Part shown: in pieces, positions 25,992 through 34,351 of the stretch
Layout of the letters: every line of letters starts with the position of its first letter
Numbering within the stretch: position 1 is the stretch's first letter
Assembly (NCBI GenBank): GCA_900176545.1
Contig: FWXP01000012.1
Span: forward strand, 1-49,081
Reading direction: 5' to 3'
Length of the DNA: 49,081 bases
Origin: Oscillospiraceae bacterium
Lineage (GTDB): Bacteria > Bacillota > Clostridia > Saccharofermentanales > Saccharofermentanaceae
Made by a program: the position numbers and the translations under genes
Notes under the pieces: model-generated
What the model saw: only the letters and a program-made list of their open reading frames with translations
What the model was told of the DNA's origin: nothing
Databases searched by the model: none

Positions 25992-26007
25992 GAACGTAAC
26001 CACGTTC
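25992..26007. promoter_or_regulatory. Inverted repeat before CPBP copy B
   Basis: GAACGT-aacc-ACGTTC lies 37 nt upstream of the start codon. The surrounding bases (TTTCCGA and ATACTA) are also found at matching positions upstream of CPBP copy A near 22122-22155, although the palindrome itself is not conserved there. Confidence 0.35.
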
Positions 26008-26072
26008 ATACTACCACAATATCGAGGTGTCAGTTTCCATATTAGGCAATCTTTAACTAATCTTAAAACTTG

Positions 26073-26789
26073 TCACATCCAGGGCCTGGCACTACCGATC
26101 CATTCGTTGTTCTTCCAGTACTTAAAGTCGGTATATTCAGGGTTCTGCTTGCCGAGATTCGTCTGTAGCATACGTACTATGTAGAACTTGCCCTTTGCAA
26201 GAAGTCCCGCACGTGCAGGTACCGAGTAGTCGATAGCGGCACACTTAGCAGCGAGTTTCTTAAGAGAAGAAGTCATGTCGCCCTTCTTCTTATCCGGTAT
26301 CTTGTCCCAATCGATCTCGCTCATGAGCTTAAACTTGGCAACCTTGATCCAGGATACTCCCCACCAGGACAGACTGTCCTTTATGTCCTTGACGGTAGAT
26401 GAGTCTCCTCCGCCCAGGCACTGTGTGATGATCACGGCCCTCTTCCCGAACATCTCCTTGGCGGGTCTGTGGGGCATCCATCTGTAGCCGAAGTGATCAA
26501 GGAGATTCTTCATGGCACCTGTAGCGTGATATACGTAGACGGGAGATGTGAATACCAGAAGATCAGCTTCAAGGAGCGCCTTCTCGATGGGCGCTATATA
26601 CTCCCTGTCCTTGCACTTTTCTTCTTGTGCCCGGAAGCACATGGTACATCCCATACAGAAGTTCGGGCAGTCCCTCGGAAGATAGAATTCCGTTATCTGT
26701 GCCTTATCTCTTAAAGGCTCCAGGAATGCCTCCTTGAGCTTATATGTAACACCCTTCTTCTCACATCCGTTTATGACCGTTATCTTCAT
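26073..26789 (-). CDS. NADPH-dependent FMN reductase / flavodoxin-fold oxidoreductase
   Basis: A 238-residue flavodoxin-like protein. It begins KITVINGCEKKGVTY, where the FMN phosphate loop is expected, then has a Cys cluster CPNFCMGCTMCFRAQEEKC (a ferredoxin-like or iron-sulfur-flavoprotein arrangement), SPVYVYHATGAMKNLLDH and a C-terminal extension. It probably transfers electrons from NAD(P)H to a quinone, nitro compound or other acceptor. Its start overlaps the stop of the tetR-like gene by 4 bp (ATGA), so expression is coupled to that regulator. The Cys pattern could instead be redox regulation without a cluster. Confidence 0.85.
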   Translation of the reverse strand: MKITVINGCEKKGVTYKLKEAFLEPLRDKAQITEFYLPRDCPNFCMGCTMCFRAQEEKCKDREYIAPIEKALLEADLLVFTSPVYVYHATGAMKNLLDHFGYRWMPHRPAKEMFGKRAVIITQCLGGGDSSTVKDIKDSLSWWGVSWIKVAKFKLMSEIDWDKIPDKKKGDMTSSLKKLAAKCAAIDYSVPARAGLLAKGKFYIVRMLQTNLGKQNPEYTDFKYWKNNEWIGSARPWM

Positions 26790-27403
26790 GTGTTCCTCCC
26801 ATAGAGTTCATCGAATTTTCTTATATGTTCTTCCAATAACTTAAGACACTCTTCTTCCCTTGAAGGATCCCTGTCGCATACCGTCAGCAGCGTATAGATC
26901 GGCGCGTAGAAATGAAGCGTCATTACAGGTATGTTGTCCGTCTTAAGAAGTCCCTGCTGTACGATAAGTCCGAATAACATCCCCTGATAAGATAGAGGAG
27001 CATCGAAGTATTGATCCATATAGACCGTGCTCAATGCTTTATCACGGAACTGCTCTATGGTGAGCATCTTGCGGAACCTCTTAGTATAGTCATCGTGCAG
27101 ATAGTAAAGGAATAAGTTCTTTCCCAGCTGCACCAGGTCGGTCTCCTCCATGGACTTGTAGATACCGGCATCTACGTCCGCATTGTCGCCTGCGATATTG
27201 AGGCTTCCTGCGGTCTCCTTGAACCTTGCATACATCACTTCAAGGATGGCATCGAATATCGCCTGCTTATTCTTGTAGTGCTTATATAGTGACGGTGCCT
27301 TGATGCCGACAGCCTCAGCTATATCATTTACATAAACATTGGCATATCCCTTCTCAGAGAAGAGAGTCAACGCTTCGTCCAGTATCCTCTCCTTGGTATT
27401 CAT
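26786..27403 (-). CDS. TetR-family transcriptional repressor
   Basis: A 205-residue regulator. The N-terminal DNA-binding domain is canonical: ERILDEALTLFSEKGYANVY, then VNDIAEAVGIKAPSLYKHYK and NKQAIFDAIL. The C-terminal ligand-binding domain is variable and its inducer is unknown. GGAGGATAAG precedes the ATG. Two operators in its promoter (27423-27465) indicate self-repression, and the downstream reductase is co-transcribed, so the inducer may be the reductase substrate (inference). Confidence 0.93.
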   Translation of the reverse strand: MNTKERILDEALTLFSEKGYANVYVNDIAEAVGIKAPSLYKHYKNKQAIFDAILEVMYARFKETAGSLNIAGDNADVDAGIYKSMEETDLVQLGKNLFLYYLHDDYTKRFRKMLTIEQFRDKALSTVYMDQYFDAPLSYQGMLFGLIVQQGLLKTDNIPVMTLHFYAPIYTLLTVCDRDPSREEECLKLLEEHIRKFDELYGRNT

Positions 27404-27422
27404 CTTATCCTCCGCTCTAATA

Positions 27423-27471
27423 GGCTAATTCGAGTTAGCCAGATTATAAGCTAATTCGAATTAGCCGTCAA
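27423..27471 (-). promoter_or_regulatory. TetR promoter with two operators
   Basis: On the minus strand, TTGACG (27466-27471), a 17-nt spacer and TATAAT (27443-27448) make a near-perfect promoter. The spacer holds a perfect 16-bp palindrome GCTAATTCGAATTAGC (27450-27465). A second, almost perfect copy, GGCTAATTCGAGTTAGCC (27423-27440), covers the expected start. The centres are 26 bp apart. This is a classic autoregulated TetR arrangement. Confidence 0.85.
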
Positions 27472-27487
27472 TAGCGAAATGCACATA

Positions 27488-27526
27488 AAGAAAGTGCGGA
27501 GGTCTTTGGGCCAACCGCACTTTCTT
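27488..27526 (-). terminator. Terminator of the alcohol dehydrogenase operon
   Basis: AAGAAAGTGCGG (27488-27499) and CCGCACTTTCTT (27515-27526) form a perfect 12-bp stem. The minus-strand tail reads TTTCTTTATG. It lies 28 nt after the dehydrogenase stop and just upstream of the TetR promoter. Confidence 0.85.
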
Positions 27527-27553
27527 CAAGGAAATATTGATTAAGAGTAAGAT

Positions 27554-28729
27554 TTACAACATCATCTTATAGATATTGGCACAGTCTTCTTCGCTTAATG
27601 TAACAAAGCCGGAGATAGTTCCGTCCCTTCCGTCACCATAGCAGAGATTCTTAACGAGCTCGGGGATATCCTCCTCCTTGCCGCCGAATTCAGAGATAGT
27701 CTTCGGCATGCCGATCTCCGTAAGGAAGTTCCTGAAAGCTTCGATTCCTTCAAGAGCAGTCTTCTCGGGATCTTCGAAGTTCATCTCACAACCCCATACT
27801 CTTACCGCAGCCTGGGCAAAGCGCATCACGTTGTGCTTCAGCACGTACTTGAAGACTGCGGGCATGGTAACTGCAAGGCCTGCACCGTGTGCACAGTCAT
27901 AAAGAGCGGAGAGCTCATGCTCGATACAGTGGCTGCTCCAGTCCTGGGACCTTCCTACACCGCAGGAATTGGTGTGAGCCATCGTACCTGCCCACATGAC
28001 GTTCGCCCTTGCTTCGTAGTTCAAAGGCTCCTTTATTGATCTCATACCTTCCTTCTTCATTGTAAGAAGGAGTGCTTCGATAAGCCTGTCAGTTACTTCT
28101 ACATCAGTTGAATTAGTAAGATATCTCTCATAGAGATGAGCCATGATATCAGTGATACCGCAGGCTGTCTGATAAGGAGGAAGTGTAGTCGTAAGCTCAG
28201 GGTTCAGTATAGAGAACTTAGGTCTGATGCCTTCTCCGGAAGCGCCTCTCTTATACATTCCTTCTTCCTTGGTGATAACGGAATCACCGGATCCTTCGGA
28301 GCCGGCCGCGGAGATAGTAAGGACAGTTCCTACGGGAAGAGCCTTTGTTACAGGCTTACCCTGATAGAAGTCCCAGAAGTCTCCGTCGTAAATGGTACCT
28401 GCTGCGATAGCCTTTGCCGAATCGATGGAAGATCCGCCGCCTACTGCAAGGATAAAGTCGATCCCTTCCCTGCGGCAAAGATCGATACCTTCGTATACGA
28501 GTCCGCTCCTGGGATTGGGCTTAACGCCGCCAAGCTCGATATAAGATAAGGAAGCCTCATCAAGGGATGCCTTGACCCTGTCAAGAAGACCGGATCTTAC
28601 GACACTTCCTCCGCCATAATGGATAAGGACCTTAGATCCGCCGAACTCTCTTATAAGCTTTCCTGCTTCCTTCTCCGTGCCCTTGCCGAATACGAATTTC
28701 GTGGGTGAATAAAAAGTAAAATTCTCCAT
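27554..28729 (-). CDS. Iron-containing alcohol dehydrogenase (YqhD/BdhA-like)
   Basis: A 391-residue group III alcohol dehydrogenase. It opens FYSPTKFVFGKGTEKEAGKL, has the nucleotide loop VGGGSSIDSAKA and the metal-binding region CGITDIMAHLYERY, SSHCIEHELSALYDCAHGAG. The Asp and three His ligands are in place. It reduces aldehydes to alcohols with NAD(P)H; the closest types are butanol dehydrogenase and YqhD. It is encoded 28 nt downstream of an NAD-dependent epimerase-like protein, and a strong terminator follows. A divergent AraC gene may regulate the pair. Confidence 0.94.
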   Translation of the reverse strand: MENFTFYSPTKFVFGKGTEKEAGKLIREFGGSKVLIHYGGGSVVRSGLLDRVKASLDEASLSYIELGGVKPNPRSGLVYEGIDLCRREGIDFILAVGGGSSIDSAKAIAAGTIYDGDFWDFYQGKPVTKALPVGTVLTISAAGSEGSGDSVITKEEGMYKRGASGEGIRPKFSILNPELTTTLPPYQTACGITDIMAHLYERYLTNSTDVEVTDRLIEALLLTMKKEGMRSIKEPLNYEARANVMWAGTMAHTNSCGVGRSQDWSSHCIEHELSALYDCAHGAGLAVTMPAVFKYVLKHNVMRFAQAAVRVWGCEMNFEDPEKTALEGIEAFRNFLTEIGMPKTISEFGGKEEDIPELVKNLCYGDGRDGTISGFVTLSEEDCANIYKMML

Positions 28730-28757
28730 TTCTCATTTCTCCTCTTCTTTTTTATAT

Positions 28758-29783
28758 TCAGATCTCTTCTTTAGCTTTCTCAAGAGATCCGATCACGCGG
28801 TCGCACCAAGAATCGAACTCGGGATCTTCTACCTGAAGCTCAGGCGTAGACAGCACATTATCCAGGGCGATCTTTACGCCCTCAGAGAAGCATACATAAG
28901 TCCCCATATAAGGAACCGCCCTCTTGAGCTTACTGTTGTCAAATACTACCGATACGGACTTATCTCCCGTGAGGCTTCCTTCGAAGTCAAAGCCGTACTT
29001 ATCGCCTGCCGCGGATAAGAAGTCGGAAGATACGTGGTAAGGATGAAGTTCCTTGCCCAGTGTATCTGCAATAGTCTGATATATCTGATCCCATGTAAGG
29101 GTCTCGTCGGATGTGATCTGGAAAGCTTCGCCTATCGCATGAGGATTAGCCATAAGACCGATATATCCGACGGCAAAATCCTCGTTCCATGTAACTGTCC
29201 AAAGGGACGATCCGTCGCCCTGGATGATCACGGGCTTATCTTCAAGGATCCTCTTAATCACCTGATAGAAGCCCTTCTTGCCGTGAACTCCGAGAGGAAC
29301 ATTTCTCTCATCGTATGTATGGCTCGGGCGTACGATCGTTACCGGGAAGCCTTCTTCCCTATACTTCTTCATGAGGAATTCCTCGCACGCGATCTTATCC
29401 CGGGAATACTGCCAATGAGGATTAGAAAGAGCCGTACCTTCCGTGATGATGTAGCTTCTTGCGGGCTTATGGTAAGCAGATGCCGAGCTTATGTATATAT
29501 ACTGCCTGCATCTTCCCTTGAAGAGCCTGTAGTCTCTTTCCACCTGAGGTACCGTAAAGCCTATGAACTCGCATACGCAGTCGTATACCGCATCGCCGAT
29601 CTTACTTAAGACATCAGCCTCGTCGTTGATATCGGCCTTTATAAGGGTTACTCCCTCGGGAATGACTTCTGTCCTGTTGCCTCTGTTGAGTACAGTGACT
29701 TCCCAGAGAGGGTCTTCTGCCAGCTGTCTTACGATAGCCGCACTGATAGTGCCTGTGCCTCCGATAAATAAAGCTCTCTTCAT
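28758..29783 (-). CDS. NAD(P)-dependent epimerase/dehydratase (extended SDR)
   Basis: A 341-residue extended short-chain dehydrogenase. The Rossmann motif is FIGGTGTISAAI near the N terminus; ISSASAY, RDKIACEEFL and TIVRPSHTYDERN follow. The catalytic Tyr-xxx-Lys is present in YSRDK. It resembles the NAD-epimerase family acting on nucleotide sugars or related carbonyl compounds. It is the first gene of an operon with the iron alcohol dehydrogenase and divergent from an AraC regulator. The substrate is unknown. Confidence 0.88.
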   Translation of the reverse strand: MKRALFIGGTGTISAAIVRQLAEDPLWEVTVLNRGNRTEVIPEGVTLIKADINDEADVLSKIGDAVYDCVCEFIGFTVPQVERDYRLFKGRCRQYIYISSASAYHKPARSYIITEGTALSNPHWQYSRDKIACEEFLMKKYREEGFPVTIVRPSHTYDERNVPLGVHGKKGFYQVIKRILEDKPVIIQGDGSSLWTVTWNEDFAVGYIGLMANPHAIGEAFQITSDETLTWDQIYQTIADTLGKELHPYHVSSDFLSAAGDKYGFDFEGSLTGDKSVSVVFDNSKLKRAVPYMGTYVCFSEGVKIALDNVLSTPELQVEDPEFDSWCDRVIGSLEKAKEEI

Positions 29784-29911
29784 GGTATTGGTATCCTTTC
29801 GCAGAAAATATCCGTAACCTTCCTAACTTGTAATATAGTCGGAACCTTGCTATCATTCTTCTTATATATCGGTGTAGGAACTTCTCATTTTTTGACATCG
29901 GAGAATTGCTC

Positions 29912-30778
29912 ATGGATACATCAGGTTACGAATCATTCTCATTCAAGAATTCACGTGCGATCAATGTAGCGGACGGCTCTGAAGAACGCACATTTCCTCC
30001 CCACCGCCATGCCTACGGCGAGATCATCCTGACAGGATCGGGAGACAAGAATCTTTATAAGATCAATGACTCTTTGTACTCACTTCAGGAAGGTGACATA
30101 CTGCTGATCTGGCCCATGGAGCTTCACGAGATAACGGATGCCGACAGGATGGGATCTACCCTGATCCAGTACAGCAACAACTTCGCAGATTCACTCTTCG
30201 ACTTCAAGCGCATAATGAATCTCTGCCACGGGCTTCACGTCATAAGAAAGTCGGCTCATCCGCGCCTTGTAAATAAGCTTACCGGAGAGATAGACAAGAT
30301 GAGGAAAGTCTTCTTCGACTCTAAGGGCAACAACGAGATGAGATGCGCTTCACGTCTTATGGAATTCATGCTGATAATAGATAAGAACCAGGAAGACATC
30401 ATGGGGGATGTCATAGACGACGGCACCAAGAACGTATCGGAGAATACTCTCTGGAATATTATTTCCGTTATGGACTATATAAAGAACAATCTGACTGCAG
30501 ACGACCTGTCACAGACAGCCATGGCAGAAAGAGCAGGTATCAGTAAGGATTACTTCTCCCGCGCCTTCAAGGAGGTAACGGGCATCGGCTACAGCAAGTG
30601 GCTCAATATCGTAAGGGTAGAAAAAGCGATCTCCCTGCTGCCCGAAGAAGGGCTGTCGCTGACGGAGATCGCTATGTTGTCGGGATTTAAGAGCATCCCC
30701 AGCTTCAACAGGGTATTCTCGGAATATGAGAATACTTCGCCCTCAAAGATGAGGAAGAAGATCACCAGCAGTTATTGA
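29912..30778 (+). CDS. AraC-family transcriptional regulator
   Basis: A 288-residue regulator. The N-terminal cupin part has PPHRHAYGEIILTGSGDKN and LQEGDILLIWPMELHEI. The C-terminal double helix-turn-helix shows SQTAMAERAGISKDYFSRAF, then SLTEIAMLSGFKSIPSFNRV and SPSKMRKK. The ATG at 29912 is preferred to a TTG at 29906, with GGAGA 7 nt upstream. It likely senses a small molecule and controls the divergent epimerase-dehydrogenase operon. Its last 17 bp overlap the 3' end of the convergent CAP-lipoprotein gene. Confidence 0.93.
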   Translation: MDTSGYESFSFKNSRAINVADGSEERTFPPHRHAYGEIILTGSGDKNLYKINDSLYSLQEGDILLIWPMELHEITDADRMGSTLIQYSNNFADSLFDFKRIMNLCHGLHVIRKSAHPRLVNKLTGEIDKMRKVFFDSKGNNEMRCASRLMEFMLIIDKNQEDIMGDVIDDGTKNVSENTLWNIISVMDYIKNNLTADDLSQTAMAERAGISKDYFSRAFKEVTGIGYSKWLNIVRVEKAISLLPEEGLSLTEIAMLSGFKSIPSFNRVFSEYENTSPSKMRKKITSSY

Positions 30779-31856
30779 CCAGGCTCGCTCCTGCATACTG
30801 CCAGGAAGATCCGTTCCATTCAACGCGGACAAATGCCGCGGAGCATGCATTGGGGAAATAGTACTGGGAATCCTCGATGATGCCCCTGTGACCGTCTGAA
30901 CCCAGGAATGCATTGTAAGCAGCCTCATTATCCGTAGCAGAGTAGATTATCTCTCCTCCTGATCCGCCGAAGAGCGAGAGGCATGACTGGCCGTTGGGTC
31001 TCGTGTGAGAGAAGGATACGGAGCACTCGATAGCTCTAAGTCTCGTAGCATCGGAATAAGTATAGTTCCAAGGCGTAAGGCCCAGCTCGGATCTGTGGTT
31101 ATTGATAAGTGAATTGAAGTAGGATGTATCGACGAAGTAACCGTAGACAGTACCCACTCCCTCTACTTCATATGCTCCTATGGCATTGCCGTTATATGTG
31201 ACATTAAGGTCAGGTCCCGCGGGAGCCGCAGGAGCAGGAGCAGTCTCAGGCGCAGCTGTCTCGGCGGGAACTGCCGTGGTATCGGGAGTCGAAGGCGCCG
31301 CAGAAGGAGCAGCCGTAGAACCGGCCGTTGTCGTGGCAGCGGGAGCACCCTCAGAAGGTGCGGTCGTCTCTGATGAACCTTCAGAAGGATCCGAAGTATC
31401 AGAAGGGGCGGACTCTTCTGAAGCCTCTGTCTCCTCCGTCTCGGAAGGCTCGGTAACTTCCGAGACCTTGCCCATAACGATAAAGCCTGATGTTCCGTCA
31501 GGCATCTCTACTACATAGAAGTCGCCGGCTATACCGATGACGTGGAATTCGTCACCTTCCTGGAATACGCCGACCGACTGTGACTGAAGGGATGCTTCAC
31601 CTCTGATGATGCCTCTTCCCGTAGCACTTATTACCGCGTCGTAAGCTTCGATCTCCACTACTACGCGGCGTGCTGCGGTCTCACGTGTCTCTTCTTCGGA
31701 AGTCTCGGATGAAGTCGCCTCTATGACGACCGTCGTATCGGACGATGAAGCCTCGCTCTCCCCCGTGTCCTTATCACAGGAAGGAGCCGTCATGATAAAA
31801 AGCGACGCGATCAGTAACATCGCCGTAAAGCGCTGAAATCTCTTTGTTCGTAACAT
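30762..31856 (-). CDS. Secreted lipoprotein with SH3-like and CAP (SCP/PR-1) domains
   Basis: A 364-residue protein. The signal peptide ends MTAPSC, so Cys27 is a likely lipid anchor, although the lipobox is weak. An SH3-like segment (about 75-130; GIIRGEASLQSQSVGVFQEG) is followed by about 90 residues rich in Ser, Thr, Pro, Ala and Glu. A C-terminal CAP domain (about 235-364) carries NSLINNHRSELGLTPWNYTY, AIECSVSFSHTRPNG and GHRGIIED, with the His residues of the family. CAP proteins are extracellular, with diverse roles. The stop lies inside the AraC gene on the other strand. Confidence 0.87.
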   Translation of the reverse strand: MLRTKRFQRFTAMLLIASLFIMTAPSCDKDTGESEASSSDTTVVIEATSSETSEEETRETAARRVVVEIEAYDAVISATGRGIIRGEASLQSQSVGVFQEGDEFHVIGIAGDFYVVEMPDGTSGFIVMGKVSEVTEPSETEETEASEESAPSDTSDPSEGSSETTAPSEGAPAATTTAGSTAAPSAAPSTPDTTAVPAETAAPETAPAPAAPAGPDLNVTYNGNAIGAYEVEGVGTVYGYFVDTSYFNSLINNHRSELGLTPWNYTYSDATRLRAIECSVSFSHTRPNGQSCLSLFGGSGGEIIYSATDNEAAYNAFLGSDGHRGIIEDSQYYFPNACSAAFVRVEWNGSSWQYAGASLVNNCW

Positions 31857-31967
31857 TGTTATTCGTAACCCACCTTTATACTTGGGGGTATTATAGCATA
31901 GGAATCACGAATAAAAAGTCAGAATAATCGGACATTTATGTTGAAGATCCTAAGATGATAAAATCAC

Positions 31968-34265
31968 TCAGATATCAACGCTCTCCCATGACACCTGAGA
32001 GTCCCACTCAGAAGTATCGAATACGGCTCTTATACCTCTTCGAAGCTCATCAACCTTATTCAGGCATTCGGGAGTAAGAGAAGCAGGCATGGTACCGGAT
32101 GTCGCCTCGGACAATGCCGCCAGCATCATGTATTCGTACAGGAGCACGCGGTCCGTCTTTGGGGATATCACAGACTCCCTTCTAAGCAGATATTCCTCCC
32201 TGTCATACTCCAGGGCATTATCGATCCAGAAGTCTTCAGAGGAATTAGCGTAGTAGAAATAACTGTGGTTAGTATCCTTCCAGGTCTGCTCACTGACGGG
32301 CGGCTCGGAAAGATGTACGCAGTAAGCCCCGAAGAACCTCTCTGTGCAATCCCAGATACCGACTATAAGCTGCGCTTCATTAACGGATATACCGCTAAAG
32401 CTCTCCGTCCTCACCTCTTCTGCACCGAGATAGCCGTGTACCGAAGACTCTGAGATACTGAGGAAGATCGTCATATAATATCTTCCTTCGATATATATGG
32501 TATTACCAAGGGATGCGTCATAGGGCCCGTCGTAAAGACAGATCACGAAGCCCGAATAGTATTCAAACAGGAGCTGGTCGAAGTAATCCTCGGGATAAAG
32601 TGATAATACTGCCTCTATATCGTCCAGGGTCTCATCGATCTTGCCCGGATCACCGGCATACTGTTCCGGTGACAGAACACCCGAAGGTACAAGATCTGCG
32701 AACCAGATAAAGACACCGTGATCGTTACCTATATCGCAGGCGCGCTCGTACTGCGCACTAAGCTCGGTAACGGTTCCCGTGACAGACTGACCGTGTGCAT
32801 CTGAATTATCCACTGTATGTTCAGTTATATACTGATCCGCTTCAGCAGGATCATCGAACTGCTCGGAAGGCTCGGGCGGTATCCAGTCATGCTCGACGAT
32901 CTCATAGTCGATGACCGTATCCGTATCAAAGTCATAGTTCAGGACTAATGTTCTCTCATTGATATCAGATCCGCCTCCGAAGAGGAAGAACAAGACTACG
33001 AATCTCGTCTCTCCGTCGATCTGCACGGGACAGAGAGGTGTCCTGAAGTTGACTTCGGTACTGCCGTTATAGTATTCATCAGCGACCTGAACTTCAAGAT
33101 CGTCACGTATGGAATTGAGCGAACTTTCAGAACCGGGTACGAGTGCATAGGGAGATGACAGACTGTCGAATGTACCTCCGTCTGCTATACCTGCCAGTAT
33201 CTCTAGAAATATTAGATCGTCCTGATAGTCATCTCCTATATTATTGATATAAAGCCTTATAAGGACTTCCTGAGGGCGTATCATACGATCCGCGGGATAA
33301 GAATTGCCGTATACCCAATAAGTAAGAGAATTAAATGTCCTGATGACTTCATCTTCCGTAAATCCGTTATCCAGCAAAAGCTGCGCGAATCTATAACCCG
33401 TATCGTGATGGAAGAAGATCTCGTCCACAGTATCAGAACCGAATATATACTCGATACCGCTCATGAAGTTAGCGGCATCAAGATAATAAATAGCCGTAGG
33501 AGCAGCATCAAAATAACGAGTAAGATAATACTCGGATCCGCCTTCCACAAAGCCCGACAGTTCGAGCTTCATTGCTACTTCGTTATCATCAACAACCTGC
33601 GACGAATCGATTATGCTGCCGTCCTGCATATAGCACATATATGTCACTTCGCCGTCGATACTAAAGTCGATAAAATGTACCAGCTCATGGTAGATAGTAA
33701 GAGCATATATGCCGTCTCCGCCCTCATTGCCGACATGCTCGCCTATAGTGACGGAATTCTCGGCGGGTGAGAAGTAAGCACCCGTACCGGTCTCGGTAAG
33801 ATCGTAGGAGATACGAAGGGTTCTTACCTTTTCCATAAAGTAGACTTCATCTTCACTTTCCAGATGATCTGCTACCATCGGGAACAGGTGATACATATAG
33901 CCCTTAAATCCCAGAAGGTCGGGATTGCTCTCTATATTGCCCGCATATTCCAGGAAGAGATCGTATTCTCCCCTTAAGTCTTCCTCAGTAAGGCCGACAC
34001 GTTCTGCGATCTCAAGTGCCTCTTCCTCCGAAGAGACTGAAGGATCGTCAGACTGAAGGCTGTCCGGAAGCGCGCTGTCATCAGCATCATCAGGATCGTC
34101 GTCATCGCCGTCAGTTGTCTCTGTGGTTCTTTGTGAAGCGGAAGTCTCGCTGCTGTCATCTTCGTCTCCCCTGTCCCTGATATCACAGCCGCACAAGGAA
34201 AACGATGCGGATCCTAATACGAGGCACAGAACAAGACTAAGAGTTTTCTTAGTGATCTCTTTCAT
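31968..34265 (-). CDS. Large lipoprotein with HExxH zinc-metalloprotease signature
   Basis: A 765-residue protein with signal MKEITKKTLSLVLCLVLGSA and lipobox SLCGC. An acidic Ser/Thr linker (30-80) precedes a domain with YHELVHFID (His193, Glu194, His197) and a second acidic helix FVEGGSEYY, whose Glu241 could be the third zinc ligand, as in gluzincins. The remainder (about 400-765) is a mixed region of unknown fold. It is probably a surface-anchored peptidase or a peptidase-derived binding protein. It lies downstream of the luxC-like gene with an 86-nt gap, so it is probably a separate unit. Confidence 0.78.
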   Translation of the reverse strand: MKEITKKTLSLVLCLVLGSASFSLCGCDIRDRGDEDDSSETSASQRTTETTDGDDDDPDDADDSALPDSLQSDDPSVSSEEEALEIAERVGLTEEDLRGEYDLFLEYAGNIESNPDLLGFKGYMYHLFPMVADHLESEDEVYFMEKVRTLRISYDLTETGTGAYFSPAENSVTIGEHVGNEGGDGIYALTIYHELVHFIDFSIDGEVTYMCYMQDGSIIDSSQVVDDNEVAMKLELSGFVEGGSEYYLTRYFDAAPTAIYYLDAANFMSGIEYIFGSDTVDEIFFHHDTGYRFAQLLLDNGFTEDEVIRTFNSLTYWVYGNSYPADRMIRPQEVLIRLYINNIGDDYQDDLIFLEILAGIADGGTFDSLSSPYALVPGSESSLNSIRDDLEVQVADEYYNGSTEVNFRTPLCPVQIDGETRFVVLFFLFGGGSDINERTLVLNYDFDTDTVIDYEIVEHDWIPPEPSEQFDDPAEADQYITEHTVDNSDAHGQSVTGTVTELSAQYERACDIGNDHGVFIWFADLVPSGVLSPEQYAGDPGKIDETLDDIEAVLSLYPEDYFDQLLFEYYSGFVICLYDGPYDASLGNTIYIEGRYYMTIFLSISESSVHGYLGAEEVRTESFSGISVNEAQLIVGIWDCTERFFGAYCVHLSEPPVSEQTWKDTNHSYFYYANSSEDFWIDNALEYDREEYLLRRESVISPKTDRVLLYEYMMLAALSEATSGTMPASLTPECLNKVDELRRGIRAVFDTSEWDSQVSWESVDI

Positions 34266-34351
34266 AAAGATTCTCCCTTATTCCTATGGCATATAGCCAC
34301 GAATTATCTATACCCCAATAAGATTATAAGTGCAGATCCCTGATATGACAA

